Positions 28,385-37,169 of a stretch of 64,000 nt of DNA are shown here, in pieces. Under the pieces are notes generated by a model. The model worked only from the letters and a program-made list of their open reading frames with translations. It did no database searches and was not told where the DNA came from. This DNA comes from Streptomyces sp. NBC_00525 (GTDB taxonomy: Bacteria > Actinomycetota > Actinomycetes > Streptomycetales > Streptomycetaceae). The stretch's first letter is position 1; every line of letters starts with the position of its first letter. Position numbers and translations under genes: made by a program. The stretch lies in the NCBI RefSeq assembly GCF_036346595.1, contig NZ_CP107834.1:3968001-4032000 (forward strand), in the 5' to 3' direction.

Positions 28385-28427
28385 AGTAGCCGATTGTGGG
28401 GTCGGTCCTTCGATCGGCTACTCTTTT
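28385..28427 (+). terminator. Hairpin with T run between tRNA-Met and rpmG
   Basis: AGTAGCCGAT (28385-28394) pairs with ATCGGCTACT (28413-28422), followed by CTTTT. It lies 38 bases ahead of rpmG and looks like an intrinsic terminator or attenuator limiting tRNA-to-rpmG read-through. Confidence 0.7.
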
Positions 28428-28464
28428 CTGCGTTCATCCGTTCATCCGTCCAAGGAGCACTCAC

Positions 28465-28629
28465 GTGGCTGCCACCGACGTCCGCCCGAAGATCACGCTG
28501 GCCTGCGTGGAGTGCAAGGAGCGGAACTACATCACCAAGAAGAACCGGCGCAACAACCCGGACCGTCTTGAGATGAAGAAGCACTGCCCGCGCTGCAACT
28601 CGCACACGGCGCACCGCGAAACGCGCTGA
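28465..28629 (+). CDS. rpmG: 50S ribosomal protein L33
   Basis: 54 residues from GTG 28465, with AAGGAG at 28452-28457. Zinc-ribbon (Cys-positive) L33: CVEC near residue 14 and CPRC near residue 42, with the usual [17 protein letters not shown] between. Because both Cys pairs are present it should need zinc; Streptomyces often has a second Cys-less L33 elsewhere, induced in zinc limitation. Followed by a terminator and the hydratase pair. Confidence 0.97.
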
Positions 28630-28641
28630 ATCAGGCTCGTG

Positions 28642-28675
28642 CACGAGGCCGTCCCCTCCGGGGGGCGGCCTCGTG
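28642..28675 (+). terminator. Terminator after rpmG
   Basis: A 15-bp stem (28642-28656 with 28661-28675, one G-T pair) with a 4-base loop, followed by TCGTT, 12 bases after the rpmG stop. Confidence 0.75.
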
Positions 28676-28759
28676 TCGTTGTGCGGGCTTGCCGTTGAAT
28701 GGGGCGGGACGCCGCCACAGGCCGGCCCAGTCGTCTTTCATCCAGGAGGTTGCGAGTTC

Positions 28760-29212
28760 ATGGCGCTCGACCAGTCCTTCGTGGGACGGACCTATCCGCC
28801 CACCGCGCCGTACGAGGTCGGACGGGAGAAGATCCGCGAGTTCGCCGAGGCCGTGGGCGACGCCCACCCCGCGTACACCGACCCCGAGGCCGCGGCGGCG
28901 CTCGGCCACGGCGATGTCATCGCCCCGCCGACCTTTGTGTTCTCGATCACCTTCAAGGCCGCGGGCCAGGTCATCGAGGACCCCCAGCTCGGGCTGGACT
29001 ACAGCCGCGTGGTCCACGGCGACCAGCGGTTCGTCTACACCCGCCCGGTGCGCGCCGGGGACCGGCTGACGGTGACCTCGACCATCGAGGCCGTGAAGTC
29101 CATGGCGGGCAACGACATCCTGGACGTCCGCGGCGAGGTCCACGACGCGTCCGGCGAGCACGTGGTGACCGCCTGGACGAAGCTGGTGGCGCGCGCCGCC
29201 GAGGAGGCGTGA
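28760..29212 (+). CDS. MaoC-like dehydratase, HadA type (N-terminal hot-dog half)
   Basis: 150 residues from ATG 28760 with CAGGAGG upstream. Single hot-dog fold of the MaoC/FAS1 dehydratase type: MALDQSFVGRTYPPTAPYEVGREKIREFAEAVGD and DVIAPPTFVFSITFKA. It resembles the non-catalytic HadA/HadC partner, lacking the catalytic Asp-His of its neighbour. With the next gene it probably forms a heterodimeric (3R)-hydroxyacyl-thioester dehydratase. Stop and next start share one base. Confidence 0.9.
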   Translation: MALDQSFVGRTYPPTAPYEVGREKIREFAEAVGDAHPAYTDPEAAAALGHGDVIAPPTFVFSITFKAAGQVIEDPQLGLDYSRVVHGDQRFVYTRPVRAGDRLTVTSTIEAVKSMAGNDILDVRGEVHDASGEHVVTAWTKLVARAAEEA

Positions 29213-29640
29213 TGACGGCGAAGGTGAGTTACGAGGCGGTCGAGGTCGGCACGGAGCTGCCGGCCCGGTCCTTCCCCGTCACCCGTGCGACGCTCGTGCA
29301 GTACGCGGGTGCCTCGGGCGACTTCAACCCGATCCACTGGAACGAGCGCTTCGCCCGCGAGGTCGGCCTGCCCGATGTGATCGCGCACGGCATGTTCACC
29401 ATGGCCGAGGCGATCCGGATCGTCACGGACTGGGCCGGCGACCCGGGCGCGGTCGTGGAGTACGGGGTGCGCTTCACCAAGCCCGTCGTCGTCCCGGACG
29501 ACGACAAGGGTGCGCTGATCGAGGTCAGCGGCAAGGTGGCCGCCCTGCTGGACGACCGGCGGGTGCGGGTGGACCTGACGGTGATGAGCGACGGCAAGAA
29601 GGTGCTGGGCATGTCGCGGGCCGTGGTGCAGCTCGCCTGA
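29212..29640 (+). CDS. MaoC-like dehydratase, HadB type (catalytic hot-dog half)
   Basis: 142 residues from ATG 29212 (TGATG overlap). The hydratase-2 motif is present: YAGASGDFNPIHWNERFAREVGLPDVIAHGMFTMAEA, with the catalytic Asp and His in DFNPIH. It pairs with the upstream HadA-like protein, as HadAB does in mycobacterial FAS-II. Likely role: dehydration of 3-hydroxyacyl intermediates; the physiological acyl carrier in Streptomyces is not shown by sequence. Confidence 0.92.
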   Translation: MTAKVSYEAVEVGTELPARSFPVTRATLVQYAGASGDFNPIHWNERFAREVGLPDVIAHGMFTMAEAIRIVTDWAGDPGAVVEYGVRFTKPVVVPDDDKGALIEVSGKVAALLDDRRVRVDLTVMSDGKKVLGMSRAVVQLA

Positions 29641-29661
29641 GAGGCGCCGCGTCACGCATCG

Positions 29662-29695
29662 GTAAGGGGCACGGTCCATGGGCCGTGCCCCTTAC
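29662..29695 (+). terminator. Terminator after the hydratase pair
   Basis: A perfect 13-bp stem (29662-29674 with 29683-29695) with an 8-base loop, 21 bases after the stop. Confidence 0.75.
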
Positions 29696-29757
29696 GCGTA
29701 CCCCCGCCCCGCCGGCACCGACACCGGAGCCCCGCTCACGGGCCGTCCCGCCACCCC

Positions 29758-29793
29758 TTGACCAAGTTAGTGATTGAGTACTAACTTACCGGC
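29758..29793 (+). promoter_or_regulatory. Promoter and operator of the TetR gene
   Basis: TTGACC (29758-29763) and TAACTT (29782-29787) with an 18-base spacer; the -10 ends 6 bases before the ATG at 29794, so the mRNA should be leaderless. A perfect inverted repeat AAGTTAGT-N8-ACTAACTT (29764-29787) fills the spacer and -10, an ideal autorepression site. The same GTTAGT-N8-ACTAAC recurs before the MFS gene. Confidence 0.8.
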
Positions 29794-30351
29794 ATGGCAA
29801 GGATGAGTGCAGACGAGCGACGCGAGAGCGTCATCCGCGCCGCGGTCACCGAGTTCGCCCGCGGCGGGTACAGCGCGACCTCCACCGAGTCGATCGCCAA
29901 ACGGGTGGGCGTCTCCCAGCCGTATCTCTTCCGGCTCTTCCCCAACAAGCAGGCGATGTTCCTCGCCGCCTCCGAGCGCTGCCTCCGCGAGACCTGCGAG
30001 GTTTTCGCCGAGGCCGCCGACGGGTTGGAGGGCGAAGAGGCGCTGCACGCCATGGCCCGCGCCTATCAGCGGCTGATCGCCGACGACCCGGACAAGCTGC
30101 TCATGCAGATGCAGATGTACGCGGCGGTCGCCGCCGCCGAGGCGGCCGGTGACCACGCCTTCGGCGAGTCGGTACGGGCCGGCTGGCTGGAGCTCTTCGA
30201 CTCCGTCAACCTCGCGCTCGGCGCCGACGCCAACGACGCCACCACCTTCCTCGCGTACGGCATGCTCGCCAACACGCTGACCTCGCTCGGCTTTCCGGCC
30301 GGACACCGGATCTGGTCCGGCTTCTACGACTCGGCCAGGCCGCTCACCTGA
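29794..30351 (+). CDS. TetR-family transcriptional repressor
   Basis: 185 residues. The N-terminal HTH at about residues 8-55 (RESVIRAAVTEFARGGYSATSTESIAKRVGVSQPYLFRLFPNKQAMFLA) is canonical TetR. The C-terminal ligand domain is Ala/Gln-rich helices. It probably represses itself and the downstream MFS gene through the shared inverted repeat found in both promoters, with a drug or metabolite as inducer. The inducer is unknown. Confidence 0.95.
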   Translation: MARMSADERRESVIRAAVTEFARGGYSATSTESIAKRVGVSQPYLFRLFPNKQAMFLAASERCLRETCEVFAEAADGLEGEEALHAMARAYQRLIADDPDKLLMQMQMYAAVAAAEAAGDHAFGESVRAGWLELFDSVNLALGADANDATTFLAYGMLANTLTSLGFPAGHRIWSGFYDSARPLT

Positions 30352-30397
30352 GATGACCGTCGTCCTCTCCGGGTTCGGCCCGGTTTTCTGCCCAGAA

Positions 30398-30421
30398 AAG
30401 TTAGTGACCAATTACTAACCC
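30398..30421 (+). promoter_or_regulatory. Operator upstream of the MFS transporter
   Basis: GTTAGT (30400-30405), 8 bases, ACTAAC (30414-30419), matching the core of the TetR promoter repeat with the same spacing. It lies 15 bases before the GTG at 30435 and just ahead of the ribosome site (AGGGGGAG). Confidence 0.8.
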
Positions 30422-30434
30422 TCCAGGGGGAGCA

Positions 30435-31886
30435 GTGAACCAGCACACGAAAGGCCGCGCGGGAGCGGCCTGGGCCCTCGTCATCACCAGCGTCGCCGGC
30501 TTCATGGCGGCCCTCGACAACCTCGTCGTCACCACCGCCCTGCCGTCCATCCGCGAGAGCCTCGGCGGCGAGGTGGAGGAGCTGGAGTGGACGGTCAACG
30601 CCTACACCCTGACCTTCGCCGTCCTGCTCATGTTCGGCGCCGCCCTCGGTGACCGCTTCGGCCGCCGCCGGCTCTTCCTCGCCGGACTCACCGTCTTCAC
30701 CGGCGCCTCCGCGGCCGCCGCCCTCTCACCCGGCATCAACGAACTCATCGCCTTCCGCGCCGTCCAGGGCGTCGGCGCCGCGATTATGATGCCGCTCACC
30801 CTCACCCTGCTCACCGCCGCCGTGGAACCGGCCCGCCGGGGCATGGCGCTCGGCATCTTCAGCGCCGTCACCGGCCTCGCCGTGGCCGGCGGACCCCTGA
30901 TCGGCGGCGGCCTCACCGAACACATCTCCTGGCAGTGGATCTTCTGGCTCAACGTGCCCATCGGCCTGCTCCTGCTGCCGCTCGCCCGCTTCCGCCTGGC
31001 GGAGTCCTACGCCCCCGACGCCCGGCTCGACCTCCCCGGCACCCTCCTCGTCAGCGGCGGCCTCTTCGGCCTCGTCCACGGGCTCGTCAACGCCAACGCC
31101 GACGGCTGGACCGACCCCACCGTGCTGACCTCGCTCCTCGCCGGCACCGCGCTCCTCGGCGCCTTCGTCCACCACGGCTTCCGCAGCCGCAGGCCCATGC
31201 TGCCCATGCGCCTCTTCCGGGACCGCGGCTTCTTCGGCATCAACATCGCCGGCCTGCTGATGTACCTCGGGATGTTCGGCTCGATCTTCCTGCTCAGCCA
31301 GTACTTCCAGAGCGTCCTCGGCTACTCGCCCACCGAGGCCGGACTGCGCATGCTGCCCTGGACCGGGATGCCGATGCTCGTCGCCCCGATCGCCGGAATG
31401 CTCTCCGACCGGTTCGGCGGCCGCCCCGTCGTCGTCACCGGCCTCGCCCTCCAGGCCACCGGACTCGCCCTCTTCGCCCTGGCCATCGCCCCGGACGCCT
31501 CCTACGTCTCCCAGCTCCCCGGACTCGTCGTCGGCGGCATCGGCATGGCCCTGTACTTCGCACCGGCCGCCGGCCTGGTGATGTCCAGCGTCCGCCCCGG
31601 CGAACAGGGCATCGCGTCCGGCGCCAACAACGCCCTGCGCGAGGTCGGCGGCGCCCTCGGGGTCGCCGCGCTCACCACCGTCTTCTCGGCGCGGGGCGGC
31701 TTCGGCTCCGCGCGGTCCTTCACCGACGGGACCGTGCCGGCCGTCTGGATCGGCGCCGGGGTCGTCGCCCTGGCCGCGCTCGTCGCCCTGATGATCCCCG
31801 GTCGCCGCGCCGCCGCGACGCCGGAACCCGGAACCGCCGCCCGGGTCGAGGGGCACACCGGGGAGCCGGTCTCCGTACCCGCCTGA
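30435..31886 (+). CDS. MFS drug transporter, DHA2 (14-helix) family
   Basis: 483 residues from GTG 30435. DHA2-type features: the helix 1 motif DNLVVTTALPSI, motif A GDRFGRRRLF in the first loop, motif C AVAGGPLIGGGL, and fourteen hydrophobic segments. Proton-antiport drug/metabolite export is the family role. It is regulated with the adjacent TetR gene through a shared operator. The substrate cannot be deduced. Distinct from, and not linked to, the following murB. Confidence 0.95.
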   Translation: MNQHTKGRAGAAWALVITSVAGFMAALDNLVVTTALPSIRESLGGEVEELEWTVNAYTLTFAVLLMFGAALGDRFGRRRLFLAGLTVFTGASAAAALSPGINELIAFRAVQGVGAAIMMPLTLTLLTAAVEPARRGMALGIFSAVTGLAVAGGPLIGGGLTEHISWQWIFWLNVPIGLLLLPLARFRLAESYAPDARLDLPGTLLVSGGLFGLVHGLVNANADGWTDPTVLTSLLAGTALLGAFVHHGFRSRRPMLPMRLFRDRGFFGINIAGLLMYLGMFGSIFLLSQYFQSVLGYSPTEAGLRMLPWTGMPMLVAPIAGMLSDRFGGRPVVVTGLALQATGLALFALAIAPDASYVSQLPGLVVGGIGMALYFAPAAGLVMSSVRPGEQGIASGANNALREVGGALGVAALTTVFSARGGFGSARSFTDGTVPAVWIGAGVVALAALVALMIPGRRAAATPEPGTAARVEGHTGEPVSVPA

Positions 31887-31957
31887 CACACCCCGTACAC
31901 CCGGCACGGTCCGTGGCCCCGCCCAGCGGCGGAGCCGCGGACCGTACCCTTGTCCCC

Positions 31958-33013
31958 GTGCAGGAACTCCACGACGCGCCCCTCGCCCCCCTGACCACCT
32001 TCCGGCTCGGCGGCCCCGCCACCCGGCTGCTCACCGCCACCACGGACGACGAAGTGGTCGAAGCCGTCCGCGAGGCCGACGACAGCGGCACCCCGCTCCT
32101 GGTCATCGGCGGCGGCAGCAACCTCGTCATCGGGGACAAGGGCTTCGAGGGCACCGCCCTGCGCATCGCCACCAAGGGCTTCGTCCTGGACGGCGGCTGC
32201 CTGGAACTGGCCGCCGGCGAGGTCTGGACCGACGCCGTCGCCCGCACCGTGGAAGCCGGGCTCGCCGGCCTCGAATGCCTCGCCGGAATCCCCGGCTCCG
32301 CGGGCGCGACCCCGATCCAGAACGTCGGGGCCTACGGCCAGGAGGTGTCCGCCACCATCACCGAGGTCGTCGCCTACGACCGGCGCAGCCGGGAAACGGT
32401 CGTCCTGCCCAACTCCGAGTGCGCGTTCTCCTACCGGCACAGCCGCTTCAAGGCCGAACCCGACCGGTACGTCGTGCTGCGCGTCCGCTTCGGCCTGGAG
32501 GAGTCCGGCGGGCTGTCGGCGCCCCTGAAGTACCCCGAGACCGCACGGGCCATGGGCGTCGCGGAGGGCGACCGCGTTCCCGCGGCGGACGCCCGCGAAA
32601 CCGTGCTCCGGCTGCGCGCCGGCAAGGGCATGGTGCTCGACCCGGAGGACCACGACACCTGGTCGGCCGGGTCCTTCTTCACCAACCCGATCCTCGATCA
32701 GGACGCCTTCGACGCGTTCCTGGACCGGGTCGCCGACCGGCTCGGACCCGACGTCACGCCCCCCGCCTTCCCGGCCGGTGACGGACGTACGAAGACCTCC
32801 GCCGCCTGGCTCATCGACCGGGCGGGCTTCACCAAGGGCTACGGCACCGGACCCGCCCGCATCTCCACCAAGCACACCCTCGCCCTCACCAACCGGGGCG
32901 CGGCGACCACCGAGGACCTGCTCGCCCTGGCCCGTGAGGTCGTCGCCGGGGTGCACGCGGCCTTCGGCGTCACCCTCGTCAACGAACCGGTGACGGTGGG
33001 CGTCAGCCTGTAG
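31958..33013 (+). CDS. murB: UDP-N-acetylenolpyruvoylglucosamine reductase
   Basis: 351 residues from GTG 31958. No clear ribosome site; a GTACCCT-like -10 lies a few bases upstream, so a leaderless mRNA is possible. FAD/NADPH-dependent second step of peptidoglycan precursor synthesis. FAD-binding GGGSNLVIGD, GIPGSAGATPIQNVGAYGQE, FSYRHSRFK (catalytic Tyr/Arg), SAGSFFTNPI (catalytic Ser) and a C-terminal HTLALTNRGAAT; type I MurB. Convergent with the deaminase gene, 15 bases apart. Confidence 0.96.
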   Translation: MQELHDAPLAPLTTFRLGGPATRLLTATTDDEVVEAVREADDSGTPLLVIGGGSNLVIGDKGFEGTALRIATKGFVLDGGCLELAAGEVWTDAVARTVEAGLAGLECLAGIPGSAGATPIQNVGAYGQEVSATITEVVAYDRRSRETVVLPNSECAFSYRHSRFKAEPDRYVVLRVRFGLEESGGLSAPLKYPETARAMGVAEGDRVPAADARETVLRLRAGKGMVLDPEDHDTWSAGSFFTNPILDQDAFDAFLDRVADRLGPDVTPPAFPAGDGRTKTSAAWLIDRAGFTKGYGTGPARISTKHTLALTNRGAATTEDLLALAREVVAGVHAAFGVTLVNEPVTVGVSL

Positions 33014-33028
33014 GGCCCGTCCGGCGGT

Positions 33029-34051
33029 TCAGACCGAAGGACCGGCCAGCCAGGCGTCCACACCTGCCAGCAGCTCCGCCCGCACCGGCTCGGGCGCCGT
33101 GGACCCGCGCACCGACTGGCGGGCCAGCTCGGCCAGCTCCTCGTCCGTGAACGCGTGGTGGCGGCGCACCAGGTCGTACTGCGCGGCCAGCCGGGAACCG
33201 AACAGCAGCGGGTCGTCCGCGCCGAGCGCCATCGGCACGCCCGCGTCGAACAGAGTGCGCAGGGGGACATCGGCGGGCTTCTCGTAGACGCCGAGCGCCA
33301 CATTGGACGCGGGGCACACCTCGCAGGTCACCCCGGACTCCGCCAGCCGGCGCAGCAGCCGGGGGTCCTCGGCCGCCCGCACGCCGTGCCCGACGCGCAC
33401 GGCGTCCAGGTCGTCCAGGCAGTCCCGGACGCTGGAGGGGCCCGACAGCTCGCCGCCGTGCGGAGCGGCCAGCAGCCCGCCCTCGCGCGCGATGGCGAAG
33501 GCCCGGTCGAAGTCGCGGGCCATGCCCCGCCGCTCGTCGTTGGAGAGGCCGAAGCCGACGACGCCCCGGTCCGCGTACCGCACGGCGAGCCGCGCCAGGG
33601 TCCGTGCGTCCAGCGGGTGCTTCATCCGGTTCGCGGCGATCACCACCCGGATCGGCAGCCCCGTCGCGCGCGAGGCGGAGTCCACCGCGTCGAGGATGAT
33701 CTCGATCGCCGGGATCAGGCCGCCGAGCAGCGGCGCGTACGAGGTGGGGTCGACCTGGATCTCCAGCCAGCGGGACCCGTCCGCCACGTCCTCCTGGGCG
33801 GCCTCGCGCACCAGGCGCTGGATGTCCTCGGGGGCCCGCAGACAGGACCGGGCGATGTCGTAGAGGCGCTGGAAGCGGAACCAGCCCCGTTCGTCCGTCG
33901 CCCGCAATTTGGGCGGCTCGCCGCCGGTCAGGGCCTCGGGCAGCCGCACCCCGTACTTGTCGGCGAGTTCCAGCAGCGTCGTGGGACGCATCGACCCGGT
34001 GAAGTGCAGGTGCAGGTGGGCCTTGGGCAACAGACGTACATCACGCTCCAT
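33029..34051 (-). CDS. add: Adenosine deaminase
   Basis: 340 residues from ATG 34051. Zinc-dependent deamination of adenosine to inosine. Motifs: HLHLHFTGSMRPTTL (metal HxH), HGGELSG (His-Gly-x-Glu catalytic), DAVRVGHGVRAA and ALGADDPLLFGS, which takes the place of the usual (S/N)TDDP. The substitution of Ala for Thr in the DDP motif is a common variant in actinobacterial paralogues that may use other adenine-type substrates, so the exact substrate is not certain. Confidence 0.9.
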   Translation of the reverse strand: MERDVRLLPKAHLHLHFTGSMRPTTLLELADKYGVRLPEALTGGEPPKLRATDERGWFRFQRLYDIARSCLRAPEDIQRLVREAAQEDVADGSRWLEIQVDPTSYAPLLGGLIPAIEIILDAVDSASRATGLPIRVVIAANRMKHPLDARTLARLAVRYADRGVVGFGLSNDERRGMARDFDRAFAIAREGGLLAAPHGGELSGPSSVRDCLDDLDAVRVGHGVRAAEDPRLLRRLAESGVTCEVCPASNVALGVYEKPADVPLRTLFDAGVPMALGADDPLLFGSRLAAQYDLVRRHHAFTDEELAELARQSVRGSTAPEPVRAELLAGVDAWLAGPSV

Positions 34052-34123
34052 CCCAAGATCCTGCCGCACCGAAGGGGCGGCGCGGTAGCCGCTTTCCCCA
34101 TCGGAGTGCCCCTCGAACGCGAA

Positions 34124-34153
34124 AGCGACCCCCGGCCGGGGCCGGGAGTCGCT
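34124..34153 (-). terminator. Hairpin after aspC
   Basis: A 14-bp inverted repeat (34124-34137 with 34140-34153, one mismatch) lies 33 bases past the aminotransferase stop and is followed on the minus strand by TTTCGCG. Confidence 0.55.
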
Positions 34154-34185
34154 CGTACGGCGGGGGAGGCGGACCCCCGCCGGGG

Positions 34186-35412
34186 TTACGCCTTCGCCTC
34201 GGCCAGCAGCTTCTGGAGCCGCGAGACGCCTTCGACGAGGTCGTCGTCGCCCAGGGCGTACGACAGGCGCAGATAGCCCGGCGTGCCGAACGCCTCGCCG
34301 GGAACGACCGCCACCTCGGCCTCGTCCAGGATGAGCGCGGCCAGCTCGACCGAGGTCGCCGGGCGCTTGCCCCGGATCTCCTTGCCCAGCAGGTCCTTCA
34401 CCGAGGGGTACGCGTAGAAGGCGCCCTCCGGCTCCGGGCAGAACACGCCGTCGATCTCGTTGAGCATCCGCACGATGGTCCGGCGGCGGCGGTCGAAGGC
34501 GGTGCGCATCTCCGCGACCGCGTCCAGGTCGCCCGAGACGGCGGCCAGCGCGGCGGCCTGCGAGACGTTGGCGACGTTCGACGTGGCGTGCGACTGGAGG
34601 TTGGTCGCGGCCTTCACGATGTCCTTGGGGCCGACGATCCACCCGACGCGCCAGCCGGTCATCGCGTACGTCTTGGCGACGCCGTTGACGACGATGCACT
34701 TGTCGCGCAGCTCGGGCACGACGGCCGGCAGCGAGGTGAACTTCGCGTCCCCGTAGACCAGGTGCTCGTAGATCTCGTCCGTCAGGACCCACAGGCCGTG
34801 CTCGACGGCCCAGCGGCCGATCGCCTCGGTGTCGGCCTCGCTGTACACCGCGCCGGTCGGGTTGGACGGGGAGACGAACAGGACGACCTTCGTACGCTCC
34901 GTACGGGCCGCCTCCAGCTGCTCGACCGAGACCCGGTAGCCCGTGGTCTCGTCGGCCACGACCTCCACCGGGACGCCGCCGGCCAGCCGGATCGACTCGG
35001 GGTAGGTGGTCCAGTACGGCGCGGGCACGATGACCTCGTCGCCCGGGTCGAGGATCGCGGCGAACGCCTCGTAGATCGCCTGCTTGCCACCGTTGGTGAC
35101 CAGGATCTGGGACGCGTCCACCTCGTAGCCGGAGTCGCGCAGCGTCTTCTCCGCGATGGCGGCCTTGAGCTCGGGGAGCCCGCCGGCCGGGGTGTAGCGG
35201 TGGTACTTCGGGGTGCGGCAGGCCTCGACCGCGGCGTCGACGATGTAGCCGGGGGTCGGGAAGTCGGGCTCGCCGGCACCGAAGCCGATCACCGGACGGC
35301 CGGCGGCCTTGAGGGCCTTGGCCTTGGCGTCGACGGCGAGGGTGGCGGACTCGGAGATCGCACCGATGCGGGCGGAGACCCGGCTCTCGGACGGAGAAGT
35401 AGCAGCGCTCAT
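34186..35412 (-). CDS. aspC: Aspartate aminotransferase, PLP-dependent class I
   Basis: 408 residues from ATG 35412 (an ATG three codons upstream at 35421 is also possible). Fold-type I aminotransferase Ib/AspB type: [34 protein letters not shown], the PLP Lys in [18 protein letters not shown] and the substrate Arg in YLRLSYAL. Converts aspartate plus 2-oxoglutarate to oxaloacetate plus glutamate; some members also act as prephenate aminotransferase, which cannot be distinguished here. Confidence 0.95.
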   Translation of the reverse strand: MSAATSPSESRVSARIGAISESATLAVDAKAKALKAAGRPVIGFGAGEPDFPTPGYIVDAAVEACRTPKYHRYTPAGGLPELKAAIAEKTLRDSGYEVDASQILVTNGGKQAIYEAFAAILDPGDEVIVPAPYWTTYPESIRLAGGVPVEVVADETTGYRVSVEQLEAARTERTKVVLFVSPSNPTGAVYSEADTEAIGRWAVEHGLWVLTDEIYEHLVYGDAKFTSLPAVVPELRDKCIVVNGVAKTYAMTGWRVGWIVGPKDIVKAATNLQSHATSNVANVSQAAALAAVSGDLDAVAEMRTAFDRRRRTIVRMLNEIDGVFCPEPEGAFYAYPSVKDLLGKEIRGKRPATSVELAALILDEAEVAVVPGEAFGTPGYLRLSYALGDDDLVEGVSRLQKLLAEAKA

Positions 35413-35637
35413 GCCCCCCATGCTCCCAGACCGTTTTCCTTGTCGGCACACGGGTTTCAGGGACCGGACAGCACTCGGACGGCATGCGGACACGAAGGGG
35501 TCCGGAGCGGTCAGGATCTTTCTGTTCGACGCCGGGCCGCTGAGCACGTACACTCACCTGTCGTTGGCCTTCACCAGCCGCACCGTTCCTGCACTCGGGT
35601 CTTCCGGGAACATGCGGTAGGTTGGTGGAAACCACAA

Positions 35638-35710
35638 AGGGTCGTAGCTCAATTGGTAGAGCACTGGTCTCCAAAACCAGCGGTTGGGGGTTCAAGTCCC
35701 TCCGGCCCTG
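35638..35710 (+). tRNA. tRNA-Trp (CCA)
   Basis: 73 nt. Acceptor AGGGTCG/CGGCCCT, anticodon loop TCTCCAA within the CTGG/CCAG stem giving anticodon CCA, T arm GGGGG-TTCAAGT-CCCTC, discriminator G. Conserved position immediately before secE. Confidence 0.97.
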
Positions 35711-35713
35711 CTA

Positions 35714-35737
35714 CACACCCCTTCGCCAGGGGGTGTG
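35714..35737 (+). terminator. Short hairpin after tRNA-Trp
   Basis: CACACCCC (35714-35721) pairs with GGGGTGTG (35730-35737). Likely a 3'-end processing or attenuation hairpin between tRNA-Trp and secE. Confidence 0.5.
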
Positions 35738-35816
35738 CGCATGTACGTACTTCAATGCACCGCCGTGCGGCTCCACCGGGCGCGGCACGGCCACGACCCG
35801 GAATCAGGTGAGAAGC

Positions 35817-36104
35817 GTGACGGACGCCGTGGGCTCCATCGACAAGCCTGATGCCGAGGACGAAGCGCCCGAGTCCAAGAAGAAGGCCCGGAAGGGCGGC
35901 AAGCGCGGCAAGAAGGGCCCCCTGGGCCGTCTCGCGCTCTTCTACCGTCAGATCGTCGCCGAGCTGCGCAAGGTCGTCTGGCCGACGCGCAACGAGCTGT
36001 CGACGTACGCCACTGTGGTGATCGTGTTCGTGGTCGTCATGATCGGGCTCGTCACTGTGATGGACTTCGGTTTCGCGCGGGTCATCAAGTACGTCTTCGG
36101 CTGA
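35817..36104 (+). CDS. secE: Preprotein translocase subunit SecE
   Basis: 95 residues from GTG 35817 with AGGTGAG upstream. A Lys/Arg-rich cytosolic N-terminus ([16 protein letters not shown]), the conserved amphipathic SecE segment [20 protein letters not shown], then a single transmembrane helix ([27 protein letters not shown]). Essential part of SecYEG. Start of the secE-nusG-rplKA run; nusG follows after 71 bases. Confidence 0.96.
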   Translation: MTDAVGSIDKPDAEDEAPESKKKARKGGKRGKKGPLGRLALFYRQIVAELRKVVWPTRNELSTYATVVIVFVVVMIGLVTVMDFGFARVIKYVFG

Positions 36105-36175
36105 TCCACGCGAAGGGCGCCTGCTGGGCGCCCCTTTCGCATGTACCACCCATTTGTATCCAGGAAGAAGCCACC

Positions 36176-36994
36176 GTGTCTGACCCGAACCTGAACGACG
36201 CCGGCGAGCCGACGGCGGGCGACTTCGAGTCCGCCGAGAACGAGCTCGACATCGTCGAGGCGGCGGACGCCGAGGAGTCGGACGGGGCCGAGGCCACCGA
36301 GACCGACACCGACGAGGCGGCCGCCGAGGAGCCCGCGGACGCCGCCGACGAGGAGGAGGCCGAGCCGGCCGAGCCCGTCGACCCGGTGACCGCCCTGCGC
36401 GAGGAGCTTCGCGGACTGCCGGGCGAGTGGTACGTCATCCACACGTACGCCGGTTACGAGAAGCGTGTGAAGGCCAACCTGGAGCAGCGCGCCGTCTCGC
36501 TGAACGTGGAGGAGTTCATCTATCAGGCCGAGGTGCCTGAAGAGGAAATCGTCCAGATCAAGAACGGCGAGCGCAAGAACGTCCGCCAGAACAAGCTGCC
36601 CGGCTACGTCCTGGTGCGCATGGACCTGACGAACGAGTCCTGGGGCGTCGTCCGCAACACCCCCGGCGTCACCGGCTTCGTGGGCAACGCCTACGACCCG
36701 TACCCGCTGACCCTGGACGAGATCGTCAAGATGCTCGCCCCGGAGGCCGAGGAGAAGGCCGCCCGCGAGGCCGCCGAGGCCGAGGGCAAGCCGGCTCCGG
36801 CCCGCAAGGTCGAGGTCCAGGTGCTCGACTTCGAGGTCGGCGACTCCGTCACCGTCACCGACGGCCCGTTCGCGACGCTGCAGGCGACGATCAACGAGAT
36901 CAACGCCGACTCGAAGAAGGTCAAGGGCCTCGTCGAGATCTTCGGTCGCGAGACCCCGGTCGAGCTCAGCTTCGACCAGATCCAGAAGAACTGA
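36176..36994 (+). CDS. nusG: Transcription termination/antitermination protein NusG with acidic N-terminal extension
   Basis: 272 residues from GTG 36176. About 80 N-terminal residues are almost purely Asp/Glu/Ala, an extension characteristic of actinobacterial NusG. The NGN domain ([22 protein letters not shown] to PGVTGFVGN) and the C-terminal KOW ([46 protein letters not shown]) follow, joined by a charged linker. It binds RNA polymerase and couples to Rho and the ribosome. Confidence 0.96.
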   Translation: MSDPNLNDAGEPTAGDFESAENELDIVEAADAEESDGAEATETDTDEAAAEEPADAADEEEAEPAEPVDPVTALREELRGLPGEWYVIHTYAGYEKRVKANLEQRAVSLNVEEFIYQAEVPEEEIVQIKNGERKNVRQNKLPGYVLVRMDLTNESWGVVRNTPGVTGFVGNAYDPYPLTLDEIVKMLAPEAEEKAAREAAEAEGKPAPARKVEVQVLDFEVGDSVTVTDGPFATLQATINEINADSKKVKGLVEIFGRETPVELSFDQIQKN

Positions 36995-37027
36995 GCATTC
37001 CGCCCGCTTCTGGACACATGCCTACCG

Positions 37028-37075
37028 AGCAGGTCAGACAGGCTGTCGAAGCCGGTCTGACCTGCTTGGTTTTTG
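37028..37075 (+). terminator. Intrinsic terminator after nusG
   Basis: A perfect 12-bp stem (37028-37039 with 37055-37066) with a nested small stem, then TGGTTTTT. It separates secE-nusG from rplKA. Confidence 0.85.
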
Positions 37076-37100
37076 GTCGCGCAGCTATACCCGTTATCGT
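37073..37100 (+). promoter_or_regulatory. Candidate promoter of rplKA
   Basis: TTGGTC (37073-37078) and TATCGT (37095-37100), 16-base spacer, in the gap between the nusG terminator and rplK. Confidence 0.5.
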
Positions 37101-37169
37101 TGTGCGGTATGCCTGCATCCGGATGACCGGATGACGGCGAAAACTCTCACTAGGACCCGGAGAGAGCAC

